Of a stretch of 64,000 bases of DNA, positions 22,620 through 34,670 are shown in pieces. Position 1 is the first letter of the stretch. Each line of letters starts with the position of its first letter. The DNA lies in assembly GCA_949358305.1 (NCBI GenBank), contig OX442314.1, positions 9,417,060-9,481,059 of the forward strand, read 5' to 3'. A program made the position numbers and the translations under genes. The DNA comes from Strigamia acuminata. Lineage: Eukaryota; Arthropoda; Chilopoda; Geophilomorpha; Linotaeniidae. The notes beneath the pieces are model-generated. The model did not search any database, was not told the origin of the DNA, and saw only the letters and a list, made by a program, of their open reading frames with translations.

Positions 22620-23430
22620 GAAAAATCGATTCGGAAATCGAAATTTTTTTTTTTGATGAAATCGGTTTAAATATCGAAAAGTTATTTTTTTTTCTTAAAA
22701 AAATCGATTCGGAAATCGAAAAAATTTATTTGATGATAAAATCGGTTCAAATATCGAAAGATTTTTTTTTTCTTAAAAACATCGATTCGGAAATCGAAAA
22801 TTTCTTTTTTTTTGATAAAATCGGTTCAAATATCGAAAAATTAATTTTCTTTCTAAAAATTCGATTCAAATATCGAAAAATTAATTTTACTTAGAAATCG
22901 ATTCAAATATCGAAAAATTAATTTTTTTTTCTAAAAAATCGACAGAAAATTCGAAAAAAATTACATTTCTTAGAATAAAATCGATTCAAATATCGAAAAA
23001 TAACTTTCTTTAGAAACATTCGATTCAAATATCAAAAAAAAATTTCTTTCTAAAAGATCGACTTAAAAATCGAAAAAATTTACATTTCTTTGAATAATAT
23101 CGATTCAAATATCAAAAAATAATTTTTTTTTCGAAAAAATCGACTTAAAAATCGAAAAAATTAAATTTCTTAGAATAAAATCGATTCAAACATCGAAAAT
23201 TAAAATTTCTTCGAATAAAATCGATTCTAAAATCGAAAAAATCGAATTAAAAATTAAAAAAATCGAATTAAAAATCAAAAAAATCGAATTAAAAATCAAA
23301 AAAATCGAATTAAAAATCAAAAAAATCGAATTAAAAATCAAAAAAATAAATTCCTACGAATTTAATCGATTCAAAATCCGAAAAATTAAAATTTCTGCTA
23401 AAAAATCGATCCAAAACTAAAATAAAAATC
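22620..23430. repeat. ATCGATTCAAATATCGAAAA array
   Basis: Degenerate 30-36 bp units built from ATCGATTC(A/G)AA(A/T)ATCGAAAA plus a T or A run. Five AAAAATCGAATTAAAAATCA units of 20 bp lie at 23235-23345. Confidence 0.8.
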
Positions 23431-24084
23431 GATTTTTTTTTCCTCCAAACATTTCCCGACATAAAAATAGAACAAAGTAATTCACTTCCAAAACTGATGT
23501 CTTAAGATGATGGTTATCACGTGACAGACGCCATTCTGTGTTTATTTTTGCGTTATCTCGCCGGTAAATCGAATTGGTGTGGACAGTGGTCATTCCATCA
23601 CAATCTGATGGCACAGAAAGAAATTGGTTTGCAACGAGAACTAAGAGAAAAAAAATTGAGGCCCGAGCAAAGTAATGCAATCAGCTGATAAGGAGAGACA
23701 GGATTGAGTAGTAGTGGACACAAGTGGAGAGGTCACTCAACCCACATCCAAATCAGATTAACAAAATGATGTGAACAAGAGAAAACAGCATTTCCGGCGA
23801 CAAGATTTGTTCTTTTCGCTCTGCCGACTACTTGTTGTTGTTCTTTTCTCATAAACTTGTTCAACAAGTGACAATTTCCATTCTGGAATCGATTTTTTCG
23901 TTAAAACGGATAAATATCTGTTGGGATATGAGAAAATCGCTTTGGGCGTGGAGTTATCGATGTTTTATCGACTAGAAATTTAAAATTTAGTTAATTTAGA
24001 ATAAATATCGATCAAAGTAACCAAAAACATCGATTTGTGGATTAAATTTAAAGCGATTGAGAAAATTTAGGCCAAATATCGAAG
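23431..24084. other. Unique DNA, no gene seen
   Basis: Mixed composition; the minus-strand frame 23417-23680 has no recognisable domain. Confidence 0.4.
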
Positions 24085-24560
24085 AAATTGGTAAAAATAT
24101 CGAAGAAATTGTCAAAAAAATCGAAGAAATTGTCAAAAAATCGTAGAAATTGTCAAAAAATCGAAGAAATTGTCAAAAAATCGATGAAATTGTCAAAAAA
24201 ATCGATGAAATTGTCAAAATAATCGAATGAAATATCGAAAAAGCAAAAAACAAAAATTAAAAACAAACCGATTTTTTGAAAAAAAATATCGAATTATTCA
24301 TTAAAATAACAATTGATTCAATACCTGAAAAAAATCGAGTCAATATGTCCAAAAAATCGATTCAATATGTCTAAAAATGCAATTCAATATATGGTATGTC
24401 CAAAAAATCGATTCAATATGTCCAAAAAATCGATTCAATATGTCCAAAAAATCGATTTAATATGTCCAAAAAATCGATTCAATATCTCCAAAAAATCGAT
24501 TTAATACCTCCGAAAAATCGATTCAATACCTCCAAAATATCGACTAAATTAACTCAAAAA
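24085..24560. repeat. 20 bp and 21 bp ATCGA arrays
   Basis: 24085-24235: seven copies of ATCGAAGAAATTGTCAAAAA. 24335-24545: about ten copies of TCCAAAAAATCGATTCAATATG-type units (21 bp). 24560-24715 is a degenerate AAAAAATCGA tail; C/A-rich DNA follows to 24980. Confidence 0.85.
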
Positions 24561-24715
24561 ATAAATCACAACTCAAAAAATAACCAAAAACAAAAAAAAA
24601 TCGATTAAACATCCAAAAAAAAAAACCAAAAATCGACACAAAATCAAAAAAAAATCCACAAAATATCGATTCCAAAAAAAATCGAATCCAAAAAAAAAAA
24701 TCGACTTCATCCAAT

Positions 24716-25879
24716 TCCCAAACAACAAATCCAACAATTGCCAACCTCACCCATCCACCCCAATTAATAAATCTAAAAACACCGAGCGCCATATCAACGC
24801 AAAGTGGCCGCCACTCTCCAGCCGGAAGTCATTCAAAAATGGCGCAAATTTCATCGCTAGAAAAGCGCAATTAAAAAACCCCGCACACGACTCGCTTATC
24901 TCACCAAATCCATAAATTCTAACTACAGGTGACAACCATAATGACCTCTCATAAATCCCCCCACCACCCCCCCTCACCTGTAAAATACATTACTTCATTT
25001 ATTGATACCCACGATTTATTACACGCGTTGTTTACTCGCACCTCGGAGCTCCAAACTTGACTTGGCTACTTGAAAAATAGAAAACTTGGGTGGGCGTTTT
25101 TAATGGCCGGTTCTTTTATGGCGCCAGCAGATGCCAAGTGGTCAAAATAGGCCTAATGACGTGTAATTCAAACTTAATGGCGTCATTTTTAAAATGTTGA
25201 CACATTAAAAGAATGGCAGAGTGGTGATGGATGTGTGAATCAGGTCCTACCTTGTGTTTCTTTTCGTGGAAGTTGGTGGTGGTGGGCTTCACTGCAATGG
25301 GTGGCGCTGACTGGTGGCGGTTGATTAAGTCGTGGTGTTCTGTAATGAGGTGGAGAAAGGTTTCTTTATTTATTTATTTATTTAACTACTAGCACTCCGA
25401 TGGAGTAAGATAGTTTCGTTGTGTGGGAATTCATAATTTGAGTTTCAGTGGTTTCTGGCGTCTCTGTAAGCGGCAAAAACGAAAGACGAGGATTATTTCA
25501 CTTTTATGTTGTTTGTAGTTTTTAGTTTTTGGGTTTTACTCCTCGAATTATAATCCACTTTTTGCGACACAATGTTTGCTTTTACTGCTTTTTGGTGGTG
25601 AATGCTTCATCTGGACGCATTAGGGCAATCGTAAGACAGCCATTTTGAATTTAGTTGTAAAAATCAAAAGTAAGGATGCATAAACCACTTTGGTTGTGCT
25701 TGCAACTTGGCAGTGTTTAATGACGGTTTATGGTTGTTTTTGTTTTTGATGTTCATTTTGTTTATAAGAAATGCTAAAAACAGCAAAAGCAGAGACTGCT
25801 TTTAGAGTGCTTTTAGTTTGACTTTTAGCATTTGGACATGCATTAACTAATTGGTAAAATTGGTTGGTTAAAATTAACA
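24716..25879. other. C/A-rich then T/G-rich spacer, no gene seen
   Basis: 24716-24990 is C/A-rich, as seen right of arrays. 25240-25860 is T/G-rich, as seen left of arrays (25261-25320 has 27 G and 9 C by my count). A TTTA microsatellite lies at 25367-25384. Confidence 0.55.
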
Positions 25880-26195
25880 AAAACTGACCAATATTGAAAA
25901 ATACTGTTCAAAATTGAGAAAAACCTTTCAAAATTGAGAAAAAGTGATCAAAATTGAGAAAAACTGATCAAAATTGAGAAAAACTAATCAAAATTGAGAA
26001 AAAACTGATCAAAATTGACTAAAACTGACCAAAACTGATCAAAATTGACCAAAACTGATCAAAATTGACCAAAACTGATCAAAATTGACCAAAACCGATC
26101 AAAATTGACTAAAACCGACCAAAACTGATCAAAATTGATCAAAACTGACTAAAACTGACCAAAACTGATCAAAATTGACTAAAACTGACCAAAAC
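25880..26195. repeat. 20 bp array (CTGATCAAAATTGACCAAAA)
   Basis: Left units read TTGAGAAAAACTGATCAAAA; right units read CTGATCAAAATTGACCAAAA. About 15 copies with moderate divergence. Confidence 0.9.
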
Positions 26196-26919
26196 TGCCT
26201 TACACATTAACAAAAACCATTCCACCCAAAATTCCTCACCCGTCAAAACAACATTTTCAAACCAATTCCCCTTTCTACCCCAAATTCAATTACCAATTAA
26301 CCCACCTCAAAACATTCATCCAAAGCAATCACCATCATCATCACCATTTACCAGTCCATGCATCATTTCTCCATTTTTTAATCTCCAAACCCATTTTTTC
26401 CCAACCCCACCACCACCCCCACCCTGCTTCTGACACAGTCACATGCATCATTACATCTTCCCCCAACATCCATTCTACCCCAACATCCAAAAACAAAAAA
26501 AAAAAACACCCAACCCTTATCTAAAAATTATTCCATCAACTAACAACACCACCATCTTGTCATGTTAATCTTAATGAGAATTATGATCAATAAAGAGCAA
26601 AACCCGTTCAGGTCATCATCAAGCACATGATTAATTACCCTTCATCAACAACACAAAAAAAACTTATTTACCCCATTTATATTGTAATTATTATATCTTT
26701 AATGCCCCTTATCACATATCCCCCTCTACACACAGGACTTCGTCACATCCCACCCCTAAAATTGACCCCAGGTGGCTCCAAGTGACAAGTGTCAATCAAA
26801 TCAACATTTAAATCATGTATACTTTTACATTTCGTTATAACGAGGGTCACGTCCTTAGGGGTTCTAAGAAGGGGAAAGTGTGGGTGGATGGTTTGGAGGG
26901 GGAAGGGGAGTGGAAATGC
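26196..26919. other. C/A-rich flank then unique DNA
   Basis: 26200-26560 is extremely G-poor and C-rich (26221-26280: 25 C and 1 G). No gene seen. Confidence 0.55.
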
Positions 26920-27080
26920 CTGTTTACAAGTGTGTTGTGAGTAGGTGGTGGATGCGTTCGAATCCCGAACGGGGCCACTGTAATTGGTAGCGTCGCCAGC
27001 TGCCCCCTGACAGTGATGGATGCCCCCGGTCAGTAGACGACACCTCGGCCGACGCCACAGCGCCATTCGTCGACAAATTA
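26920..27080 (+). mobile_element. Possible tRNA-derived SINE fragment
   Basis: GCGTTCGAATCCCGAACGGG at about 26954 fits a Pol III box B (GTTCGAATCC) followed by the CCCG..CGGGGCC wording common in SINEs, then a compact GC-rich tail. A clear box A is not found and no second copy is in the window. Confidence 0.3.
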
Positions 27081-27127
27081 CACCCCTTTCTTTAATGTGC
27101 ATTGCAAAAAAATATATAGAAAGAGTA

Positions 27128-27350
27128 TTTTACCGATTAAGAGTCGCCCTCGAATTGTAGCCGGCCTCAAATAGTAGCCACGGCTGAGACGCCATAAATA
27201 GTAGACTTTGACCAATATCGATATTTTGCAGTTTCGCCGATACCGATAATAGGCAACCGAATATCGGCCGATACCGATACCTGCGCCGATATTAAAATTA
27301 AAATGTCAGTTTTGAATAAGAGCCGCGGCTTTTAATCGATAAAATACGGT
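27128..27350. mobile_element. MITE family D with inverted ends
   Basis: The left end GTATTTTACCGATTAAGAGT and the right end ATCGATAAAATACGGTA are imperfect inverse copies. GTCGCCCTCGAATTGTAGCC is also found inverted at 20840-20865. The interior holds GATACCGATA / ATCGGCCGATACCGATA words. Non-coding. Confidence 0.55.
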
Positions 27351-28504
27351 ATTTCGCTTGTATTTTTGAACTTTACGAGTTTGTTTTAAGTTAAGACTGT
27401 TTGTCTATTTAATTTGCTGTGCAGAGATAACAAATGGTTTCCGTGTTATGGGTATAATGAAGTTAGCACGCTCGGATATGTTTATTTAATGCGTGTAATC
27501 ACATTATGCAATGGATAGTTCGACTCGCTTTTTAAGAAAGAAAAAGAAATGGTGTTTAGTTTGTCGAGAATAACAATCCAGCGACGCAAACCGAGGTTTG
27601 ATTAATTAAGGCAATTTTGTAATTTTGCAATTTTAACAATTTTGTATTTATCACGTGATGTCAGCTCCACCAATCACAAAGTAGTTGTGAATTTATATTA
27701 ACTGGATAAACCTAAAAACAACTCCAAAAACCACGACAAAACTTGTCGATAATATAATTTTCGATATTAAAATCCAATTCTTTATAGAAAATCCCTAAAA
27801 ATTAAAAAAATTCGTTATAATGAGGTTTTTGTCATAAATGGGTATTCTATAGTTAGTGGAACCAACATTGAACTTGTTGAAAGCAAATTTTGACTCCAAA
27901 TTATGTCTTTAAAAATTTATTTTGACAATTGTGACACAATTGCATATCACTTTTACCACCCATTGTTTCTTACATAATAAAAATAAATTTTTTTAAGCAT
28001 TTAACTTACCTTTAATTGAAGGAGAAGCCCCGCTCTAGGTCCCCTTTCAGGAAAGGGACAAGTTTGGATGAAAACAGACATCAAAGTGGATTTTTAAGAG
28101 CCTATAAAAAGTTAGGGGTGGTATTAGAAACCAAAATGGCGTTGGAGTGGACTAGTGGACGCCAAAGCAAGCAAGAATGGTTATCTGATGGCGTCTCGAC
28201 TCCTCCTCCCATCATTCCCCGCGAGGGTCATCGGTGCCTCGAGTAGATTTGTAGACGAGATTTGAGTTTGTTGAAAGAGAGACAGCGAGGATTTCGTGGA
28301 AGCTTGTCAAATTTGTTATTGTTAAATTTGAGCAAGTGAAATGAATGATCTGTGTCACTTTTTCCTACTGGGATTCACTAAACTCTGCTTATTCGGCAGA
28401 GATAAGATTTTATTGCTTAATTTACGATCGATCTTGATGCCATGCCATCACACAGGCATAAGCTTCTCATTTCAACCTGCAGATACCAGTTGTGTCTCAT
28501 TTTA
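27351..28504. other. Unique DNA with repeat family C copy 2
   Basis: 27610-27705 matches family C (AATTTTAACAATTTTGTATT then CACGTGATGTCAGCTCCACC). The frame 28016-28246 and a GGTAAGT on the minus strand at about 28007 hint at an exon but do not agree in frame or strand, so no gene is called. Confidence 0.4.
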
Positions 28505-28880
28505 ACCCATTTATTATTGTGTATCCAGTATGGAATTTTACTATTTGGTATCCAGTATGGAATTTTAATATTTGGTATCCAGTATGGAATTTTAATATTT
28601 TGTATCCAGTATGGAATTTTAATATTTTGTATCCAGTATGGAATTTTAATATTTTGTATCCAGTATGGAATTTTAATATTTTGTATCCAGTATGGAATTT
28701 TAATATTTGGCATCCAATCCAGTATGAAATTTTAATACTCCAGTATTTGGTATCCAGTATGGAATTTTAATACTCCAGTATTTGGTATCCAGTATGGAAT
28801 TTTAATATTTGGTATCCAGTATGGAATTTTAATATTTGGTATCCAATCGAGTATGAGATTTTAATATTTGGTATCCAGTA
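28505..28880. repeat. 26-27 bp array (TTTGGTATCCAGTATGGAATTTTAATA)
   Basis: About 13 copies; the core GTATCCAGTATGGAATTTTA is well conserved. Open frames on both strands come from the 27 bp unit and are not genes. Confidence 0.9.
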
Positions 28881-28893
28881 CTGTATAATCATA

Positions 28894-29036
28894 CAGTCGA
28901 GCCTCGTTATAACAAATCGGAAGTGACAAAAAATTTGTAATAACAAAAAATTTGTTATAAAAAAAATTTGTCATAAAAAAAAATTGTTATAACAAAAAAT
29001 TCGTTATATCACAATTCGTTATAACGAGGTTCCATT
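28894..29036. mobile_element. pogo/Tigger-type MITE, 143 bp
   Basis: Starts CAGTCGAGCCTCGTTATAAC and ends CGTTATAACGAGGTTCCATTG, flanked by TA on both sides (28892-28893 and 29037-29038). Non-coding. Confidence 0.8.
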
Positions 29037-29115
29037 GTACTACCTTTGGCTAAAAAAACTAAATTTTCATAATTGGTTTAAAAAAACTGAATTTTCATAT
29101 TTGCTTTTTAGTTTC

Positions 29116-29180
29116 CAGTCAAACCTCATTATAACGAACAACAATATAACAAATTAACAAAAAAAAAACCTTATCATAAA
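29116..29180 (+). mobile_element. Tigger-type terminus, single end
   Basis: CAGTCAAACCTCATTATAAC then AACAACAATATAACAAATTA. No right end found. Confidence 0.5.
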
Positions 29181-30159
29181 AAAATTGATCCACATTCAAC
29201 GGATAAAGAAATATGCTAATTCACTGATCTCATTCAAAAAAATTCCATAAGTTGTTCATGCTTAAATACCGCTCTGTGTCAGTATCATTAGTCTTCATTC
29301 AAAAAAAAAAAGAACCTTCCTTCCTCCAACCAAATTTGAAATTTGATTATTACTCGACTAGAAGAAAAAGACGAAAACTAAGAACAAGCAACCATTATCT
29401 TGATGAGCTCCAGACTCAACTTACCGCCTCGAGTTTCCCGATAAGCATTTCGGGTAATTTGCCATTGAATTCGAGAACCCGTTCACATCATCCCCGAACC
29501 CCCGTTACAACGAACTCCACGTTTCCTCCCCACCCGACTAAAGACACCGGAAGTGAGCACCCGGAAGCCAACTGTCCACACAGAGAAAAGAAAATCAGCA
29601 AAGTGAAAACTCGCGCCTCGTTTTTCACGCGTCACGACAACGCACAACACTCTCTGACGTGTAATGGCGTCCATTCCAGTGTGTTAGTGGCCATCAGAGA
29701 GGTCTAATGAGTCCAAGAGGGGGTTGTGGGGATTGGGGCAAGGAAGGAGGGACGCCAGTTGGGGCTACTACAAATCAAACACAGAGCAATTAAGGCACGA
29801 GTCTCTTTTCTTGGAAATCGCAGTAGCCAATACACTGCACTTGTTTTAATTTCCCCTCTTTGGCCGCTAAAGTGGATGGCGAGTGTGGTTATAAAAAAGA
29901 TGTTTGTCGGCGGTGCGACTATATTTAGGGTTAATCAATCATTGAGGGATTGGTTAAAAATTAGGGATAATTCGGGTGACAGGGAGAATTCAAAGGCGGG
30001 TCAAGAGTTGACTAGAGTTAATGGATTTTGCAAACGAGCATATGTATGGATGAAAGTGAAACGAAAAGCATGTTCTGCTTGTGGGAGGTTTGTGTGTCTG
30101 TTCGCGTGAGGAAATTGTTTAAGGGGTTTCGTCAATAGAGATGAGTTTGGGGTTTTAGC
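29181..30159. other. Unique DNA, no gene supported
   Basis: 29250-29710 has a C/A-biased frame; 29726-30109 is G/T-biased. Neither shows a domain. 30061-30120 counts 20 G and 7 C, typical of a left array flank. Confidence 0.4.
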
Positions 30160-31020
30160 GATTTTGGAATTTTGGGATTGTAACGATTTTGTAAATTTGG
30201 GATTATAACGATTTTGTACATTTGGGATTTTAACAATTTTGTAAATTCGGGATTGTAACGATTTTGTAAATTCGGGATTGTAACGATTTTGTAAATTCGC
30301 AATATTAAAAATTTTGTAAATTCGCAATATTAACAATTTTGTAAATTTGTAATTTTGTAATTTTGTATTTTGTAATTTTGTAATTTTGTAATTTTAACAA
30401 TTTTAACAATTTTGGGATTTGGGATTGTAACGATTTTGTAAATTCGGGATTTTAACGATTTTGTAAATTCAGGATTGTAACGATTTTGTACATTTTGGAT
30501 TGTAACGATTTTGCAAATTCGAGATTGTAATGATTTTGTAAATTCGCAATATTAACAATTTCGTAAATTCGCAATATTAACAATTTTGTAAATTTGCAAT
30601 ATTAACAATTTCGTAAATTCGCAATATTAACAATTTTGTAATTTTGCAATTTTGCAATTTTAACAATTTTGTATTTTGTAATTTTGCAATTTTAACGATT
30701 TTGTAAATTCGCAATTTTCACGATTTTGTAATTTTGCAATTTTCACGATTTTGTAAATTTACAATTTTAACAATTCTGTAATTTTACAATTTTGCAATTT
30801 TAATTATTTTGAATTTTGTAATTTTGCAAATTTACAATTTTAACAATTTTGTAATTTTGCAAATTTACAATTTTAACAATTTTGTAATTTTGCAAATTTA
30901 CAATTTTAACAATTTTGTAATTCTGTAATTTTGTAAATTTACAATTTTAACAATTTTGCAATTTTAACGATTTTCTAATTTTGCAATTTTAACGATTTTC
31001 TAATTTTGCAATTTAACCAT
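30160..31020. repeat. ~24 bp array grown from repeat family C
   Basis: Units mix ATTTTGTAAATTCGGGATTGTAACG, AATTTTGCAATTTTAACAAT and TTTGTAAATTTACAATTTTA types. The right edge runs straight into the family C core at 30985-31085, whose own left part is AATTTTGCAATTTTAAC. Confidence 0.8.
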
Positions 31021-31085
31021 TTTGCACTTTTGAATTTCTCACGTGATATCAGCTCCACCAATCGTGTACACAATTCCAAAAACAA
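30985..31085 (+). repeat. Dispersed repeat family C, copy 3
   Basis: CATTTTGCACTTTTGAATTT then CTCACGTGATATCAGCTCCA then CCAATCGTG. Nearest match is 16180-16250. Confidence 0.7.
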
Positions 31086-31944
31086 CCACAGAACAGAAAA
31101 ACAGAAAAACACAAAACCGCAAAACCAACCAAAAACCACCTTCTGCAAAACCAAACAACATCAAACCAACATTCAAAATTCAAAACCTTAACAAACCATC
31201 AAACCCTGTCCCACTCGAGACTACACTTCCAAAAAAAAACCACCCACCCACTATACCAATTCCCCATCTCCCATCCCCACACACACACAAAAACCTAGAT
31301 TTCCATCACACCCAAGTAGCAACCTGCAACACCACAATACCTTCCATATTTCCCATTTACCCACCCAACCACCCCCCCACACCCTCCCTTTAAAAACCCA
31401 CCTTTAACTCCCGACTCAATCGACATTTCTCTAAAACCTCCCTCGAACAAAACGAAATTTATCTGATTCCATCACTCCTCAGACGCTGGCTTTTACTTGT
31501 CAAAACTCGACAAAAGAGGGATTTAAGTGCATAACTGTATTGAGGAACTTCTCTCAACTCATACACCAACTCAGCTCCACCTTCTCCTCCTCCTCCCCTC
31601 AAAGACTTCATTTCGCGGACCCCCTCTTCCGCGGGGGGAGGGTATTGCAGCACGTGCAATTGAGTGCGCACGACCGCGAGGAATGTCTTTGTAGCCGTCC
31701 AAAAGGACGCCGAGTTCGCGTCTGGGCCCGCACAATGCTCTAATTATGTTCACAAGTAGGAGGGACTTTGAGAGTTTTTGCCACGTTTTCAAAACCCCCT
31801 CCGCCATCTTCTTCACTTGTCACACGCGCGTCCGCAAGCCCCTTCTCTACCTGACAGGTGAGGGCCGTGTTTGCCCAGGCTCGACAAAAGACCAACGTAA
31901 TCGTAGCCAGACATGATTTTTACCCCCGGCCATCACGATCCAAC
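31086..31944. other. C/A-rich flank, then a GC-richer island
   Basis: 31081-31140 has 19 C and 4 G; the bias continues to about 31440. 31450-31860 is GC-richer and open on the minus strand (31459 to about 31735, containing LHVLQYPPPAEEGV and a Gly/Arg run), possibly an exon or 5' UTR. No splice pair or domain confirms it. Confidence 0.35.
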
Positions 31945-32342
31945 CGGAACAACCTCGTTATAACGAATCGCCGAAAAGTTACCACGTGGCTTCGCAGTTT
32001 TCGACGTTTCGATTAATGCGAGCAATTTTAGCAATTTTAGCAATTTTGCGATTTCGGATTTAAAAAAAGACATTTTTCCCGCAAAAATGGCGATTTATGC
32101 ATTTATTTACCGATTTTCGCAAAATATGCAATTTAAGCCAATTTTCGCAAAATATGCAATTTAAGCCAATTTTCGCAAAATATGCAATTTAAGCCAATTT
32201 TCGCAAAATATGCAATTTAAGCCAATTTCCGCTATTTATTCAATATAAATATATTCTATGCATTTATGCATTTATCCGGGGTCTATTTATAACAAATCTT
32301 TTATGATTCTTTTCAATGATTCGTTGTAACGAGGTTTGACTG
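31945..32342. mobile_element. Tigger-type MITE with an expanded internal 28-mer
   Basis: Left end AACCTCGTTATAACGAATCG; right end ATTCGTTGTAACGAGGTTTG. The interior (AAAAAAAGACAT ... ATTTATCCGGGGTCTA) matches the interior of the element at 38180-38884. A 28 bp unit, present once in that relative, is repeated four times here (32116-32227). Confidence 0.75.
32116..32227. repeat. Four exact 28 bp units inside the MITE
   Basis: Unit TTCGCAAAATATGCAATTTA followed by AGCCAATT, four copies with no differences seen. The homologous place in the element at 38180-38884 (about 38680-38715) has one copy. Confidence 0.9.
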
Positions 32343-33090
32343 CAATAATTTATTTAATCACCACCCCAGCACGGATTCACGGACCCAAAAAACCATTCCA
32401 ACTGATTATACATTTTTTTCCCGCTACCGGAACCATTTAGCGGCTATCCCAGCAATTAGGCCTAAAAGAACAGATCTAAGATGTCTGCAACAGATGTCTA
32501 ATTGGATTTGCCTTCACCAAATGACCAGTGCATGACTCTGCACAAATTCCACTGACCCCGCCCCGTGATAAGAAAAGGGTATTTTGGCCATCTAATTAAT
32601 TGATCAAAATGATGATTGAGCGAGGATTTACCAAACTGCAGAGAATAAATAAATAAATAAATAAATATAAAAAAAAAAACTTTTATATAGATAAAAGGGG
32701 GGGAGGTAGGGGGGTGATGGTGATGGTCAGTGCAAGGGGATGGTCAATCATCAATCTAAGTCAACTGCTAATCAAATCAGCCAATCAAATCAAACCAAAC
32801 ACGGAAATAAAATAGAAAAGAGAAAAAAAAGACATAAATGGAAACAAACATTGCAGCGAAGCCAATCCGTGCGGAGTTTTGACAAAAGGGAAATACGAAT
32901 GTGAAAAGTGCATTGAAATTAATGGTCATCCAATGTCAAATTGGGGGATTCATTGGGTCAAGTCACGTGTGAAACTGAGGGCGTAAAGTGCGTGGGTGAA
33001 TAGGGAGAGGGATGGGTCAGCCAGGTGAGGTTGAGTCGTGAATTTCAAGTATTGACAAGGGAGTGACCGGTTGGCGACAGTTGAATGACA

Positions 33091-33126
<36 letters not shown>

Positions 33127-33599
33127 GGCGGGAAAAAAATATTTAGGATGCAGATCAATATGGCAGATGGTCGGAGTTCCCAACGATTGTGATCGGTGAC
33201 GTCGGCATTTTTCATTATTGGCCGTAAAAGCGAGTAAAAGGATTATACGGTCAAATGAGTGCGGGGTTTTGTGCTTTGTTGGGGAGTAGTCGTGTGTTAT
33301 ATCGATGTTAAATTGGTTATGTATCGATTTTGGGTTTTAAATTTTCGATTGTTTTTGGAAATGTGACTTTATAGGTTATATCGAGAATTTTTTTTTAGTG
33401 GGAATCGATTCAATTGGTTTAGAAATTCGACTATTGGTGTTTGTTCAATTTTGATGCATAAAATCGATAAAAAAATCAATCAATTTAATTTTTTTTTAAA
33501 TCGTTAGGATTTGGAAAATAGATTGATAAAGTCGATGGATGCTAAGAAATGATGTATCATAATAAGTTAATTATTTGTAAGGAAATTGATAATAAAAAA
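32343..33599. other. Unique DNA, T-run and T/G-rich flank
   Basis: A run of about 33 T lies at 33093-33126. 33240-33420 is T/G-rich before the next array. No gene seen. Confidence 0.5.
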
Positions 33600-34200
33600 A
33601 ATCAATCAATGCACAAAATCGATTTTAAAAATTCAGAAAAATCAGTTAAATTAAAAATCGTCAAAATAATTGATTTTAAAAATCCGCAAAAATGATTGAT
33701 TTTAAAAATCGGCAAAATCGTTCAATTTTAAAAATCCGTAAAATCGTTCAATTTTAAAAATCCTCAAAATCGTTCAATTTTAAAAATCGGCAAAATCGTT
33801 CAATTTTAAAAATCGGCAAAATCGTTCAATTTTAAAAATCCGCAAAATCGTTCAATTTTAAAAATCAGCAAAATCATTCAATTTTAAAAATCGTCAAAAT
33901 AATTGATTTTTAAAAATCATAAAATAATTGATTTTAAAAATCATAAAATAAATCAATTTTAAAAATCATAAAATGAGTCAATTTTAAAAATCATAAAATG
34001 AGTCAATTTTAAAAATCAGCAAAATCAGTCAATTTTATAAATCAGCAAAATCAGTCAATTTTAAAATTAAAAATCAGCAAAATCAGTCAATTTTAAAATT
34101 AAAAATCAGCAAAATCAGTCAATTTTAAAAATCCACTAAATCAATAAAAATAATTTTAAAAATTCGCCAAAATCAACAAAAATAATTTCTACAAATCGTC
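33600..34200. repeat. ~26 bp array (TCAATTTTAAAAATCGGCAAAATCG)
   Basis: About 20 units of 25-27 bp with the core CAATTTTAAAAATC(G/A)(G/C)CAAAATC. C/A-rich DNA follows (34200-34500). Confidence 0.9.
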
Positions 34201-34505
34201 AAAATCAATAAAACATTTCTAAAAATCCCCAAAACAATTTCAAAAAAAATCCAAAAAAAAAAATCGACCAAAATATTAATTCCTCCCAAAAAACTAAACC
34301 AAAACCTCCCCAAAAACAAACAATTGCCCTCTTGGGCCCAATCACCCAAACCCCCAACAAACAACAAAAACCCACCCAAATCTCACCCATCCTTCCAAAA
34401 ACCCCATCTACCGACAACTTTCCCCCCAAATAAAAAAAACCATCAACACCCCTACCCCCACAATCCCCAAACTGCCCACTCCATAAAACCCAATCATTTA
34501 TTTAC

Positions 34506-34670
34506 CTCGAGAAAAGTCGCTCGAAAAGATGGCCGCGAATGCCACGAGGTGTCGTTGCGGCGTCCGAGGTCGAGGGTCACGTATCCAAGGTCCCTGCTTG
34601 TCAGTTCGCGCACGTTGCGCACGTGGGGGCCCCGAACAAAAGCGGCAAAGAGGGGAGGAAACCCGTCCAT
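34506..34670 (-). CDS. Candidate first coding exon, unrecognised
   Basis: On the minus strand an ATG in good context (ACAATGG, 34668-34670) opens 55 codons ending at a plausible donor, CTCGAG|GTAAAT (phase 0). Third positions are mostly G or C. The protein starts MDGFPPLFAAFVRGPHVRN and contains RELTSRDLGYVTLDLGRR, which reads like folded protein, not biased DNA. The frame is also open upstream to a TAG at about 34745. No partner exon was identified: to the left lie ~300 bp of C/A-rich DNA and an array, so a following exon would have to lie beyond the array. An antisense frame on the + strand (34529-34741) is the alternative but is Arg/Cys-rich in the manner of a shadow. Family unknown. Confidence 0.35.

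Noticed and set aside
26743-27102. 119-residue minus-strand frame
   Set aside because: Spans the possible SINE and C/T-rich DNA; no domain or splice context.
32990-33126. Poly(T) run as a processed-pseudogene tail
   Set aside because: No coding sequence similar to a known gene lies beside it and no target duplication was found.
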